A DNA stretch of 64,000 nucleotides from Pseudomonas triclosanedens (lineage in GTDB: Bacteria > Pseudomonadota > Gammaproteobacteria > Pseudomonadales > Pseudomonadaceae): positions 558,001-622,000 of the forward strand of contig NZ_CP113432.1 of NCBI RefSeq assembly GCF_026686735.1. Direction: 5' to 3'. Both the position numbers and the translations under genes were made by a program. The notes beneath the pieces are model-generated. The model worked only from the letters and a program-made list of their open reading frames with translations, did not search any database and was not told where the DNA came from. Of the stretch, positions 8,991 to 17,689 are shown one piece after another (the first letter of the stretch is position 1; each line of letters starts with the position of its first letter).

Positions 8991-9023
8991 TTGTATGCAC
9001 GGCTTTTTTAGGTTTGTATGCAA
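8991..9023. promoter_or_regulatory. Paired TTGTATGCA operator-like elements before the NCS1 gene
   Basis: TTGTATGCAC (8991-9000) and TTGTATGCAA (9014-9023), 23 bp apart, immediately upstream of the permease start. The half-palindromic TTGTryrCAA form resembles GntR-family operators. The rest of the 378-bp gap (8977-9354) holds a second pair of elements and the glcB terminator. Confidence 0.5.
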
Positions 9024-9214
9024 AAGCCAAATCCGTGCCAGTGCGAATTCACTGTCTCGAATCTCCTTTTCCGCAATATCGGCAAAGTTGGCTGGCGCCC
9101 TTGTTTGGTGCGGTTCCGCTGTCGATCGAAATCGGCTGGAGCTGATTTTTTCAGGTGGATCATTGACTTGAGAGTCAAATTAATAAGGGGGAGGGATCGT
9201 ACGCAGTGGGGATT

Positions 9215-9237
9215 TTGTACACAAAAATTGTGCACAA
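9215..9237. promoter_or_regulatory. Second pair of TTGTRCACAA operator-like palindromes
   Basis: TTGTACACAA (9215-9224, one base off palindromic) and TTGTGCACAA (9228-9237, perfect palindrome), 13 bp centre to centre. They share the TTGTryrCAA pattern with the two elements at 8991 and 9014. Confidence 0.45.
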
Positions 9238-9311
9238 GCGTTACTGGCGGTCAGCAACAAGCGGAAGAAACGGGCAGAACTGTGATCGATCCAGGAACGG
9301 CAGCCATAAAA

Positions 9312-9333
9312 AAACCGCCCCGGAGGGCGGTTT
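9312..9333 (-). terminator. Terminator of glcB
   Basis: Stem AAACCGCCC/GGGCGGTTT with tetraloop; on the minus strand it is followed by a run of seven T, 20 bases after the glcB stop. Confidence 0.9.
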
Positions 9334-9354
9334 CTTCAGCGCTGCGTGAAGTTC

Positions 9355-11532
9355 TTACAGGCCGTTCTTGGCCTTGAACTCGCGGCGGCGGCGGTGCAGG
9401 ACCGGCTCGGTGTAGCCGTTGGGCTGCTTGGTGCCTTCGATAACCAGTTCCAGCGCAGCCTGGAAGGCCACGTTGTCATCGAAGTTCGGCGCCATCGGGC
9501 GGTACAGCGGATCGTTGGCGTTCTGGCGGTCGACCACCGCTGCCATGCGCTTGAGGCTTTCCAGCACCTGCTCCTGGGTCACCACGCCGTGGCGCAGCCA
9601 GTTGGCCAGCAATTGGCTGGAGATACGCAGGGTGGCGCGGTCTTCCATCAGGCCGATGTCGTTGATGTCCGGCACCTTGGAGCAGCCGACGCCCTGGTCG
9701 ATCCAGCGGACCACATAGCCGAGAATGCCCTGGGCGTTGTTGTCCAGCTCGTTCTTGATCTCTTCCGCGCTCCAGTTGGTGTTCGGGGCCAGCGGAATGG
9801 TCAGGATGTCGTCTACCGAAGCCGGTGTACGCTTGGCCAGTTCGGCCTGGCGGGCGAACACGTCGACCTTGTGGTAGTGCAGCGCGTGCAGGGTGGCGGC
9901 GGTTGGCGACGGAACCCAGGCAGTGTTGGCGCCAGCCAGCGGGTGAGCGATCTTCTGCTCGAGCATCGCGGCCATCAGGTCGGGCATCGCCCACATGCCT
10001 TTGCCGATCTGCGCCTTGCCCTGCAGGCCGGTGGCCAGGCCAACGTCGACGTTGTTGTTCTCGTAGGAGCCGATCCACTTCTCGGTTTTCATGGCGCCCT
10101 TGCGCACCATTGCGCCGGCTTCCATCGAAGTGTGGATTTCGTCACCGGTGCGGTCGAGGAAGCCGGTGTTGATGAACACCACGCGCTCGGCGGCGGCCTT
10201 GATGCAGGCCTTCAGGTTGACGGTGGTGCGGCGCTCTTCGTCCATGATGCCGACTTTCAGAGTGTTGCGCGGCAGGCCGAGCAGTTCCTCGACGCGGCTG
10301 AAGATTTCGGCGGCGAAGGCGACTTCTTCCGGGCCGTGCATCTTCGGCTTGACGATGTAGACGCTGCCGGTGCGGCTGTTCTTGCGGCTGGTGTTGCCAT
10401 TCAGGTTGTGGATGGCGATCAGGCTGGTGAACAGACCGTCCTGGATGCCTTCTGGCACCTCGTTGCCCTGAGCGTCGAGGATTGCCGGGTTGGTCATCAG
10501 GTGGCCGACGTTGCGCACGAACAGCAGGGAGCGGCCGTGCAGGGTCAGCTCGGAACCGTCGGCCTTGGTGTATACGCGGTCCGGATTCATGGTACGGATG
10601 AAGGTGCTGCCGCCCTTGCTGACTTCTTCAGCCAGGTCGCCCTTCATCAGGCCCAGCCAGTTGCGGTAGATCACGACCTTGTCGTCGGCGTCGACGGCGG
10701 CGACCGAGTCTTCGCAATCCATGATGGTGGTCAGCGCGGACTCCATCAGGACATCTTTCACGCCAGCGGCATCGGTCTGGCCGATCGGGCTGGTGGGATC
10801 GATCTGGATTTCGAAGTGCAGGCCATTGTGCTTGAGCAGCACGGCCTTCGGTTTGTCGGCGTCGCCCTGGAAGGCCAGGAACTGCGCGGCGTTCTTCAGG
10901 CCGGTCTCGCGGCCGTCTTTCAGGGTGACGACCAGCGCGCCGCTCTTCACGGTGTAGGCGGTGGCGTCGACGTGGGAGCCTGCTTCCAGTGCGGCAGCTT
11001 CGTCCAGGAAGGCGCGGGCGAAGGCGATCACCTTGTCACCGCGAACCTTGTTGTAGCCCTTGCCCTTCTCGGCGCCGTTCTCTTCGCTGATCGCGTCGGT
11101 GCCGTACAGTGCATCGTACAGCGAGCCCCAGCGGGCGTTGGATGCGTTCAGGGCGAAGCGGGCATTCATCACCGGCACGACCAGCTGCGGGCCGGCCATG
11201 CGAGCGATTTCTTCGTCGACATTCTGGGTGCTGGCCTGGAAGTCAGCAGCTTCCGGCAGCAGGTAACCGATTTCCTGCAGGAACGCCTTGTAGGCTGCCG
11301 CATCGTGCGGCTGACCGGCGCGAGCCTGGTGCCAGCCGTCGATCTTCGCCTGGAGGTCGTCGCGCTTGGCGAGCAGGGCTTTGTTCTTGGGGGCCAGATC
11401 ATTGATCACGGCTTCCACACCTGCCCAGAACTTGCCGGCGTCGACGCCGGTGCCGGGAATGGCTTCGTTGTTAACGAAGTCGAACAGGACTTTGGCGACC
11501 TGCAGGCCACCGACTTGAACGCGTTCAGTCAT
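9355..11532 (-). CDS. glcB: Malate synthase G
   Basis: Cytosolic enzyme of 725 residues, the exact family length, that condenses glyoxylate and acetyl-CoA to malate in the glyoxylate shunt. Visible hallmarks: N-terminal [20 protein letters not shown], the active-site regions [46 protein letters not shown], the [11 protein letters not shown] strand with catalytic acid residues, and C-terminal [16 protein letters not shown] use ATG 11532, preceded by GAGG, rather than the in-frame ATG four codons upstream. It stands alone with its own terminator. Its role (growth on acetate, fatty acids, glycolate) fits the acyl-CoA dehydrogenases further along. Confidence 0.97.
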   Translation of the reverse strand: MTERVQVGGLQVAKVLFDFVNNEAIPGTGVDAGKFWAGVEAVINDLAPKNKALLAKRDDLQAKIDGWHQARAGQPHDAAAYKAFLQEIGYLLPEAADFQASTQNVDEEIARMAGPQLVVPVMNARFALNASNARWGSLYDALYGTDAISEENGAEKGKGYNKVRGDKVIAFARAFLDEAAALEAGSHVDATAYTVKSGALVVTLKDGRETGLKNAAQFLAFQGDADKPKAVLLKHNGLHFEIQIDPTSPIGQTDAAGVKDVLMESALTTIMDCEDSVAAVDADDKVVIYRNWLGLMKGDLAEEVSKGGSTFIRTMNPDRVYTKADGSELTLHGRSLLFVRNVGHLMTNPAILDAQGNEVPEGIQDGLFTSLIAIHNLNGNTSRKNSRTGSVYIVKPKMHGPEEVAFAAEIFSRVEELLGLPRNTLKVGIMDEERRTTVNLKACIKAAAERVVFINTGFLDRTGDEIHTSMEAGAMVRKGAMKTEKWIGSYENNNVDVGLATGLQGKAQIGKGMWAMPDLMAAMLEQKIAHPLAGANTAWVPSPTAATLHALHYHKVDVFARQAELAKRTPASVDDILTIPLAPNTNWSAEEIKNELDNNAQGILGYVVRWIDQGVGCSKVPDINDIGLMEDRATLRISSQLLANWLRHGVVTQEQVLESLKRMAAVVDRQNANDPLYRPMAPNFDDNVAFQAALELVIEGTKQPNGYTEPVLHRRRREFKAKNGL

Positions 11533-11793
11533 TGCTTGCCTCACTCTGCTCAGGACCAGCTCGGGACACAGGCAAAACGCCTTGTAGTCCGAGCCGCGGA
11601 ATACTACATGATGCCGTGGGAAAAATCAGTGGGCTTGCGTCGCGGTTAGACCAAAGTACGCATCTCAGTCACGTAGCAGGTAATATGTTCGCAAAGTTTT
11701 TATGGATTGTTCCAGATAAATCTTAAAACTGTACACGTATAGCCCGACTGGGTATCTGTGGCACCCCGTCGCAGCCAGCTACTCTCGGCATGC

Positions 11794-11800
11794 CTATACT
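11794..11800 (+). promoter_or_regulatory. Possible RpoS-type -10 element
   Basis: CTATACT, the extended stationary-phase sigma -10 consensus, lies 26 bases upstream of the acetyltransferase start. No convincing -35 was seen. The rest of 11533-11825 is AT-richer and holds no gene. Confidence 0.35.
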
Positions 11801-11825
11801 GCGTTTTCCTTCTGGAGAATCCCGC

Positions 11826-12275
11826 ATGTCCGTGACGCTTGCCACCACCGCCGATCTCGACGACCTGGTACCGCTGTTCTCCGGCTACCTCGACTTCTAT
11901 GAAGTCCCTGCGCCGCATTCGGCTATCCGCGCCTTTCTCCAGCCGCGCATCGAGCGTGGCGAGTCCACGGTATTCGTCGCGCGCAGCATCGATGGGCTGG
12001 CAGTCGGGTTCGTCCAGCTCTATCCGTTCTTCGCTTCGCTTTCCCTGCAGCCGGCCTGGCTGGTCAGCGACCTCTACGTGCTGCCGGCCGCGCGCCGCGA
12101 CGGCTATGGCGAAGCGCTGATGAATGCCGCCCGCGCCCACGGCGAAGCCACCGGTGCGTGCGGCCTCATGCTGGAAACGGCCAAGACCAATCATGCCGGG
12201 CAGGCGCTCTACGAACGGCTGGGATACCGGCGCGACGACAAGTTCTACACCTATTGGCTGGATCTTTCGGCCTAG
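11826..12275 (+). CDS. GNAT-family N-acetyltransferase
   Basis: Protein of 149 residues starting MSVTLATTADLDDLVPLFSGYLDFY, with an acetyl-CoA pyrophosphate-binding loop in motif A, LYVLPAARRDGYGEALMNAA, and the C-terminal ALYERLGYRRDD typical of the fold. ATG 11826 follows GGAG. Acceptor substrate is unknown; many such proteins acetylate small amines or amino acids. Thirteen bases separate it from the ACT-domain gene, so the two are probably cotranscribed. Confidence 0.88.
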   Translation: MSVTLATTADLDDLVPLFSGYLDFYEVPAPHSAIRAFLQPRIERGESTVFVARSIDGLAVGFVQLYPFFASLSLQPAWLVSDLYVLPAARRDGYGEALMNAARAHGEATGACGLMLETAKTNHAGQALYERLGYRRDDKFYTYWLDLSA

Positions 12276-12288
12276 CGGAGGCTGCCCA

Positions 12289-12807
12289 ATGGACCATCTC
12301 GTTCTCACTGTCATCGCCCCGGACCAGCCCGGTCTGGTCGAGCGTGTCGCCCAGTGCATCGCCGCGCATGGCGGCAACTGGCTGGAAAGCCGAATGTCGC
12401 GCATGGCCGGCCAGTTCGCCGGCATCCTGCGGGTGGCGGTTCCCGCCGAAGGGTATGACGAACTGGTCGAGGGCCTGCAGGGACTCGCGGATCACGGGAT
12501 TCGTGTGTTGCTCGCGGAAAGCGGCATTGAGCCGGCCTGCAACTGGAAGCCTATTCATCTCGACCTGGTGGGCAACGACCGCCCCGGTATCGTGCGGGAC
12601 ATCACCCGCCTGCTGACCGAGCACGGCGTCAATCTGGAGCGCCTGACCACCGAAGTGCTGCCCGCGCCCATGAGCGGCGAACCGTTGTTCCACGCCGAAG
12701 CGCTGCTGGCGGTGCCGCTGACGCTGTCGCTTGAGGTGCTGCAGGCGCGACTGGAGGAACTGGCGGACGATCTGATGGTGGAAATGAATTTCCACAGCGG
12801 GGACTGA
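12289..12807 (+). CDS. GcvR-like double ACT-domain protein
   Basis: Protein of 172 residues made of two ACT domains: residues about 1-75 (LVLTVIAPDQPGLVERVAQ) and about 88-165 (IHLDLVGNDRPGIVRDITR). The DxPG turn in each is the usual amino-acid-binding corner. The family name is glycine cleavage system regulatory protein; in E. coli GcvR antagonises GcvA, but no gcv gene is nearby, so the ligand and partner here are unproven. ATG at 12289 follows GGAGG. No terminator is visible after the stop; instead a long gene-free stretch begins. Confidence 0.75.
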   Translation: MDHLVLTVIAPDQPGLVERVAQCIAAHGGNWLESRMSRMAGQFAGILRVAVPAEGYDELVEGLQGLADHGIRVLLAESGIEPACNWKPIHLDLVGNDRPGIVRDITRLLTEHGVNLERLTTEVLPAPMSGEPLFHAEALLAVPLTLSLEVLQARLEELADDLMVEMNFHSGD

Positions 12808-12830
12808 TCTTCTTCCGCTATCGGATGTTC

Positions 12831-13399
12831 TGTGGAAAAGTCTGTGCGCTCTCTGTGAGTTGATGCGCGCAAGGCCCATCCCTTGCGGATTTTGCCCTGC
12901 CGAGATATCCACGCGTGTGTTTTCAATTGTGCACTCAATGCGTGGATCAACCCGTTAGCTTTCTGTTGATAAAGCCCTGTCGGCCAGAAGATGCGGGGTC
13001 TCTGCGTGGTTGGTCATTTTTTGGCCACACTGTAGTGCCTTGCTTTCCTTGTGCGGCTTTCCCGTGATGAGTCACTGCGCTGTGCACAAAAGTGCTGGAA
13101 GAGTCTGTGGAAAAGCCGTTCGTGAATGGCTGTATGCCATGAACTACGGGATATCTGGGGATCTGTCCACTTCCTGATCAGGGGCTCCGCGAGCATTCAC
13201 AAAGCGCGGGGATCGCCCTGTGGAAAAGCTATGGGAATTCTCCTGTATGGCTTGCAAACCGTGGCTTTCGCTGTGTTGATCAAAAAATGATCTGCCGGTG
13301 TGGGGAACACCTGCCGCAGAGAGTGCGAGTCGGTGGCGTGGGGATAAGCGTTGTGGCGCTGCGCTTATCCCCGATTTCGCGGGACGTGGCTGTGGATAA
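12831..13399 (+). other. Cluster of DnaA-box-like 9-mers in a 655-bp gene-free region
   Basis: Between the convergent stops at 12807 and 13463 I find no credible gene. TGTGGATAA (a perfect DnaA box) is at 13391-13399. One-mismatch copies are at 12831 (TGTGGAAAA), 12964 (TGTTGATAA), 13106 (TGTGGAAAA), 13219 (TGTGGAAAA) and 13339 (TGGGGATAA), all on the plus strand. Two-mismatch copies include 12905, 12941, 13081 and 13365. For random sequence of even composition, about 0.14 copies within one mismatch are expected in 655 bp on both strands, against six seen. No dnaA, dnaN, rnpA or gidA is near, so this is not the standard origin. Confidence 0.55.
13340..13372. repeat. Inverted repeat GGGGATAAGCG/CGCTTATCCCC
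   Basis: Perfect 11-bp arms (13340-13350 and 13362-13372) with an 11-base loop, inside the DnaA-box-like cluster. There is no T-run, so it is not a standard terminator. Each arm contains a degenerate DnaA box, in opposite orientations. Confidence 0.75.
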
Positions 13400-13462
13400 T
13401 CTGGTGGTGATTCGCTGAGTGCCGCGTGAGCCGTGGGGTTCGCTCCTGCGGTCAAAAAACGG

Positions 13463-14350
13463 TCAGTCGCCGCGAGAAAGGCGGTACCAGATATCCACGC
13501 TATAGACGACCAGCGCCAGCCAGATACAGCCGAAGGAGACCATGCGCGTACTGTCCAGGTGCTCGCCGAACAGGAAGATGGCTTGCAGCAATACCAGGGT
13601 TGGCGCCAGGTATTGCAGGAACCCCAGGGTGGCGTAGGGAAGGTGGCGCGCGGCGGCGTTGAAGCATACCAGCGGCACGAGGGTGATCGGGCCTGCGGCG
13701 GCCAGCCAGAGCGCTTCGCGGGTGCTCCAGAATTCGAGGTGGGTGCTTGGCCCGTCGGCGAACAGTAGCAGCCAGCCAAGCGCCAGTGGCAGCAGCATCC
13801 AGGTTTCCACCACCAGGCCGGGCAGCGCGGCAACCGGCGCCTGCTTGCGGATCAGCCCGTAGAAGCCGAAGGTCAGCGCCAGCACCAGCGAGACCCACGG
13901 CAGGCTTCCCAGTTGCCAGAGCTGCTGGGCGACGCCGAGCGCAGCCAGGCCAACCGCTACCCACTGCAGCGGTCGCAGGCGCTCGCGCAGGATCACCAGG
14001 CCGAGCAGCACGTTGATCAGCGGGTTGATGTAATAGCCCAGGCTGGCCTCGATCATGTGGCCGTTGTTCACCGCCCAGACGTACACCAGCCAGTTGCTGG
14101 CGATCAGCACGCCACTTGCGCCGAGCACGGCGAAGCGCCTGGGGTTCTCGCGCAGTTCGCGCCACCAGCCGGGGTGTTTCCACACCAGCAGGAGCAGGGT
14201 GCCGAACATGGCGGACCAGATGGCGCGATGGGTGATGATTTCCAGCGCGGGAATGCGTTCGAGCAGTTTGAAGTAGATGGGGAACAGTCCCCAGATGACG
14301 TAGGCGGTCAGGCCCAGGACATACCCCTGACGGGGGTTGGCGGTGGCCAT
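13463..14350 (-). CDS. rarD: EamA-family transporter RarD
   Basis: Inner-membrane protein of 295 residues with ten predicted helices in two EamA repeats, the drug/metabolite transporter fold. The start MATANPRQGYVLGLTAYVIWGLFPIYFKLL is the RarD signature, and LGYYINPLINVLLGLVILRERL is the diagnostic end of repeat one. RarD is known from chloramphenicol phenotypes; its physiological substrate is not established. It is transcribed after srkA but 183 bp away, with a perfect palindrome in between, so it may have its own promoter. Confidence 0.9.
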   Translation of the reverse strand: MATANPRQGYVLGLTAYVIWGLFPIYFKLLERIPALEIITHRAIWSAMFGTLLLLVWKHPGWWRELRENPRRFAVLGASGVLIASNWLVYVWAVNNGHMIEASLGYYINPLINVLLGLVILRERLRPLQWVAVGLAALGVAQQLWQLGSLPWVSLVLALTFGFYGLIRKQAPVAALPGLVVETWMLLPLALGWLLLFADGPSTHLEFWSTREALWLAAAGPITLVPLVCFNAAARHLPYATLGFLQYLAPTLVLLQAIFLFGEHLDSTRMVSFGCIWLALVVYSVDIWYRLSRGD

Positions 14351-14458
14351 GAAACTTCCTTGATTAGGTCGCTAATGAGTGGCTGCACAATTCTAGGGGG
14401 CGTATCCGGGCTTGTCTGTGCCGGCGCAGCCAAGGAGGCAGGGATGACCCCTGAATGT

Positions 14459-14478
14459 GCGTAACGATCTCGTTACGC
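14459..14478. promoter_or_regulatory. Perfect 20-bp palindrome upstream of rarD
   Basis: GCGTAACGA-tc-TCGTTACGC, 109 bp before the rarD start and 55 bp after the srkA stop. The two-base centre makes a hairpin unlikely and an operator for a dimeric regulator more likely. Confidence 0.5.
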
Positions 14479-14533
14479 TGCATGGGAGAGCCGCCAGGTC
14501 GGCGCCATTGACGCGGATGGCGCCTGCGTTGGG

Positions 14534-15508
14534 TCAGAACAGCCGCAACGGTTCTTCATCCAGCGCCGCCAATTGCTCGCGCAGCACCAGCACCTGCTCG
14601 CCCCAATAACGCTCGCTGCCGAACCAGGGGAAGCTCGGCGGGAAGGCCGGATCGTCCCAGCGGCGCGCCAGCCAGGCGCTGTAGTGCATCAGGCGCAGGG
14701 CGCGCAGGCCCTCGATCAGCGGCAGTTCGCGCGGGTTGAAGTCGTGGAATTCCTGGTAGCCGTCCACCAGTTCGGAGAGCTGCCCGAGCCGCTCGTGGCG
14801 CTCGCCGGCGAGCATCATCCACAGGTCCTGAACCGCCGGACCCATGCGGCAGTCGTCGAGGTCGACGACATGGAACGTTTCGTCCCGGCACAACAGGTTG
14901 CCGGGGTGGCAGTCGCCGTGCATGCGAATGGGGGTGTAGCTGACGCGCTGGTAGAGATCCTCGATCTTCTTCAATAGGTCGCGGGCCACGGATTCATAGG
15001 CTGGCAGCAGGCTTTTCGGAATGAAGTCGCCCTCCAGCAGTGTCGCCAGCGACTGGTGGCCAAAGTTATCCACAGTCAGCGCTTCGCGATGCTCGAATGG
15101 CCGGCTCGCGCCTACCGCATGCAATCGACCGAGCAGTTGGCCCAGGCGGTAGAGCTGGTCGAGATTGCCTGGCTCCGGCGCGCGGCCGCCGCGGCGAGGG
15201 AAGAGGGCGAAGCGAAAGCCTGCGTGCTCGAACAGGGTGCGGCCGTCGTGCACCAGCGGGGCCACCACTGGTACTTCGCATTCGGCAAGTTCCCTGGCGT
15301 AGGCGTGTTCTTCGAGAATGGCCTCGGTGCTCCAGCGGCCGGGGCGGTAGAACTTGGCGATCAGCGGTTCGCTACCCTCGATGCCCACCTGGTAGACGCG
15401 ATTTTCGTAACTATTGAGCGCCAGCACGCGGGCGTCACTGAGAAAGCCGATGCTTTCCACGGCATCGAGAACCAGATCGGGCGTGAGGTCGGAGAAGGGA
15501 TGGGACAT
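14534..15508 (-). CDS. srkA: Stress response serine/threonine kinase SrkA (YihE)
   Basis: Cytosolic kinase of 324 residues with the aminoglycoside-phosphotransferase-like fold. Residues 1-60 contain NSYENRVYQVGIEG and the ATP-binding lysine strand LIAKFYRPGRWS. The catalytic loop is MHGDCHPGNLL and the metal-binding loop VVDLDDCRMGP. SrkA/YihE counters stress-induced death and Cpx signalling in enterics; its target here is unknown. It is the homologue in the position of PA0486. No terminator follows. Confidence 0.92.
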   Translation of the reverse strand: MSHPFSDLTPDLVLDAVESIGFLSDARVLALNSYENRVYQVGIEGSEPLIAKFYRPGRWSTEAILEEHAYARELAECEVPVVAPLVHDGRTLFEHAGFRFALFPRRGGRAPEPGNLDQLYRLGQLLGRLHAVGASRPFEHREALTVDNFGHQSLATLLEGDFIPKSLLPAYESVARDLLKKIEDLYQRVSYTPIRMHGDCHPGNLLCRDETFHVVDLDDCRMGPAVQDLWMMLAGERHERLGQLSELVDGYQEFHDFNPRELPLIEGLRALRLMHYSAWLARRWDDPAFPPSFPWFGSERYWGEQVLVLREQLAALDEEPLRLF

Positions 15509-15564
15509 GGCGGCGATCCGGGCTGTGTGCAGACCGCCTAGTGTACCTCCGCGAGAGCGTTGCC

Positions 15565-15975
15565 TCAGTGCCTGTTGCAGTCGTGGTGCTCGAGATAGTC
15601 GAGGAAGTGGCTGGCCAGTGCGCGCCGCTCGCCGCGTACCAGGGTCAGTTCCTGCATCGGCCGGGCCTGACAGGCCACCGGGCGGGGCTTCTCGCCGTGG
15701 CCCTGGTGATGAAGATGCGTCAGGGCGGCCGCTTGTTCGGAGATCAGTACGTCATATGGCGTGCCCTGGCGGACCTGCTCGCCTAACTCGTCGGTTCCGC
15801 CGCCGATCAACAGTACCTTGTTGCGGGTTTCGATCTGGTAGCGATCCACCAGCGGTTCCAGGGTTGGCATCAGTGCCTCGCTGGCCCCGACGCGCAGGAC
15901 ATCGGGACCGGCATGGCTGACCAGCGGCAGCGACAGCAGCAGGGGAAAGGCGAAGAGGCATAGCAATCGGCGCAT
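15565..15975 (-). CDS. Mini ModA-like periplasmic protein (lobe-deleted solute-binding protein)
   Basis: Exported protein of only 136 residues. ATG 15975 opens a signal peptide MRRLLCLFAFPLLLSLPLVSHA. The mature part starts DVLRVGASEALMPTLEPLVDRY and continues GGGTDELGEQVRQGTPYDVLISEQAAA, which matches lobe I of ModA-type molybdate-binding proteins. It then jumps to QELTLVRGERRALASHFLDYLEHH, resembling the ModA C-terminal crossover. The roughly 100 residues of lobe II expected in a full-length protein (about 230-250) are absent. It sits beside modE, but no modBC follows. It may be a reduced, functional binding protein or a decayed modA; frame and signal peptide are intact. Confidence 0.65.
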   Translation of the reverse strand: MRRLLCLFAFPLLLSLPLVSHAGPDVLRVGASEALMPTLEPLVDRYQIETRNKVLLIGGGTDELGEQVRQGTPYDVLISEQAAALTHLHHQGHGEKPRPVACQARPMQELTLVRGERRALASHFLDYLEHHDCNRH

Positions 15976-16084
15976 GGTCGGGCTCCTGACAGGGCGAACC
16001 ACCGGACCCGCGAGGGATGGGCGGGCCGTCGGCGGCTATTGGAGCGCGTCGCCGCGGCGCAGGGCTTGATATATGGCAGGGAAA

Positions 16085-16849
16085 CTACAGGGGCGTACCG
16101 ATGATGACCTGGCCCGGCGAGAACTGTGCGCGGACCTGCGCTCCGGGTTTCAGGCGCAGGATCTCGATTCGCTCGGGGTCTGTGAGGGCGCAGAGCATCT
16201 GTCCGCTGGGCAACTGGATGCGCACCTCGCTTGGGCCGTCGTCGGCTTCGCGGATGTCGTCGATATGGCCTTCCAACGCATTGAGTCCCTCGGGGCAGGG
16301 GACCTTCGGCAGATCGATGTATAACCAGCCGGCCTTCATCAGTGCGACCACCGGCTGGCCTTCGCGCAGCTCCAGCTTTTCGGTGCTCTCGCGCGTCACG
16401 CGGGCGTGGATGCGGGAGCCGCCGGGCAGTTCGATGCAAACCAGGTCGTTGAGGCCGGCGGCCTCTATCGCGCAGATACGGCCGTGTAACTGGTTGCGAG
16501 CGCTGGTGCGCATCATCAGGCGGCCGATCAGTTCCAGGTCGGCCTGGTGTTCGACATGCTCGACGATATGTTCGCGCAGGGCCTCCAGGCGCTGGTAGAG
16601 CGCCAGCAGGCGTTCGCCTTCGACCGTCAGGCGCGCGCCGCCACCGCCCTTGCCGCCGACACTGCGTTCCACCAGTGGGCGGTCGGAAAGGTTGTTGAGC
16701 TCGTCGATGGCATCCCAGGCGGTTTTGTAGCTCATCCCTGCGGCCTTGGCTGCATGGGTGATGGAGCCGAGCTGGGCTATTTGCGCGAGCAGGGCGATGC
16801 GCTGTGGTCGACGGGTGACATGCTGGGTCAGCAGGCTGAGGGTGGTCAT
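16085..16849 (-). CDS. modE: ModE-family molybdate-responsive regulator
   Basis: Protein of 254 residues. The N-terminal winged helix-turn-helix (about 15-115) contains the ModE signature GSITHAAKAAGMSYKTAWDAIDELN and the SVGGKGGGGARLT wing. Two Mop/TOBE domains follow (about 125-185 and 195-252), with SARNQLHGRICAIE as the start of the first. Such proteins bind molybdate or tungstate at the dimeric TOBE interfaces and repress molybdate uptake genes. The neighbouring mini ModA-like gene is downstream by 109 bp on the same strand. PA0487 is the positional equivalent. Confidence 0.9.
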   Translation of the reverse strand: MTTLSLLTQHVTRRPQRIALLAQIAQLGSITHAAKAAGMSYKTAWDAIDELNNLSDRPLVERSVGGKGGGGARLTVEGERLLALYQRLEALREHIVEHVEHQADLELIGRLMMRTSARNQLHGRICAIEAAGLNDLVCIELPGGSRIHARVTRESTEKLELREGQPVVALMKAGWLYIDLPKVPCPEGLNALEGHIDDIREADDGPSEVRIQLPSGQMLCALTDPERIEILRLKPGAQVRAQFSPGQVIIGTPL

Positions 16850-16942
16850 GGGTTCGCGAGTGCTTATTGGTATGCGGCGAGGCTCCGATGCTTGCCGACA
16901 AAAGGCAAGGGGCAGTTGCGGTGAAAGTGGATGAGCGGTCGT

Positions 16943-17665
16943 CTATTCCGGGGCTGGCGTGCGCGCCAGGCAGTACACATCCACGCGCTCGGCACCGGCC
17001 TGGCGCAGCAGGCGGGCGAGCGCCTGGGCGGTGGCGCCGGTAGTGAGCACATCGTCCACCAGCGCCAGGTGCAGCCCGCTGGCGGCGCTCGGCTCGGAGA
17101 GGGCGAAGGCATGCCGCAGGTTGCGTTTGCGGGTCGCTGCGTCGAGCCCCTGTTGCGCGGGAGTGTCCTGGATGCGCCTTACCAGGCGGCCATCCACGGT
17201 CAGGCCGGTGGGCTCGCCCAGCCAGGCGGAGAGTAGTGCCGCCTGATTGAAGCCGCGCTGGCGCTGGCGAGCGGCGGAGAGCGGCACCGGCACCAGGCGG
17301 TCGGGGCGTGGCAGGCCGTCGTCGAAGGCGTGCATCAGATGGCGGGCCAGCAACTGCGCGAGTAACCGCCCGAGCGGCGCGTTGGCCTGGTGCTTGAAGC
17401 GGGTGACCAGTACATCGACGGGAAAGCCATAGCGCAATGGTGCCTCGACGCGTTCGTAAGCCGGCGCGCGGCGCAGGCATTGACCGCAGGTGAGGCCATG
17501 CGCGGGGAGCGGCACGGCACAGATCGAACAGCGCCCGGCGAGCCACGGCAGGTCGGCATCGCAGCCGCTGCACAGCGGCAGGCGTCCGTCGTCGGCCTGC
17601 GCACCGCACAACAGGCAGGAAACACGTGGGCGCCACCAGGCGGGGCGCCAGTTCATCGGGTGCAT
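16943..17665 (-). CDS. comF: ComF/GntX-family phosphoribosyltransferase-like protein
   Basis: Protein of 240 residues. The N-terminal zinc-ribbon-like part has paired cysteines CLLCG, CSGC, CSIC and CGQC between residues about 18 and 63. The C-terminal phosphoribosyltransferase domain has VPVPLSAARQRQRGFNQA and the PRPP-binding motif LALVDDVLTTGAT. ComF proteins act in DNA uptake and use of external DNA in competent bacteria, although the biochemical role is not settled. It is divergent in function from its neighbours but holds the same position next to bioB as PA0489. Confidence 0.88.
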   Translation of the reverse strand: MHPMNWRPAWWRPRVSCLLCGAQADDGRLPLCSGCDADLPWLAGRCSICAVPLPAHGLTCGQCLRRAPAYERVEAPLRYGFPVDVLVTRFKHQANAPLGRLLAQLLARHLMHAFDDGLPRPDRLVPVPLSAARQRQRGFNQAALLSAWLGEPTGLTVDGRLVRRIQDTPAQQGLDAATRKRNLRHAFALSEPSAASGLHLALVDDVLTTGATAQALARLLRQAGAERVDVYCLARTPAPE

Positions 17666-17689
17666 CTGGCCTCTCCGTGGGCGAGGCCG

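Noticed and set aside
12808..13462. The region as a chromosomal origin (oriC)
   Set aside because: No dnaA, dnaN, rnpA, rpmH or gidA is nearby and no AT-rich unwinding segment was seen; a DnaA-binding regulatory cluster is the narrower claim.
15870..17636. 588-codon minus-strand frame
   Set aside because: It crosses modE, comF and the mini ModA-like gene in another register; arginine/proline-rich composition marks it as a shadow frame.
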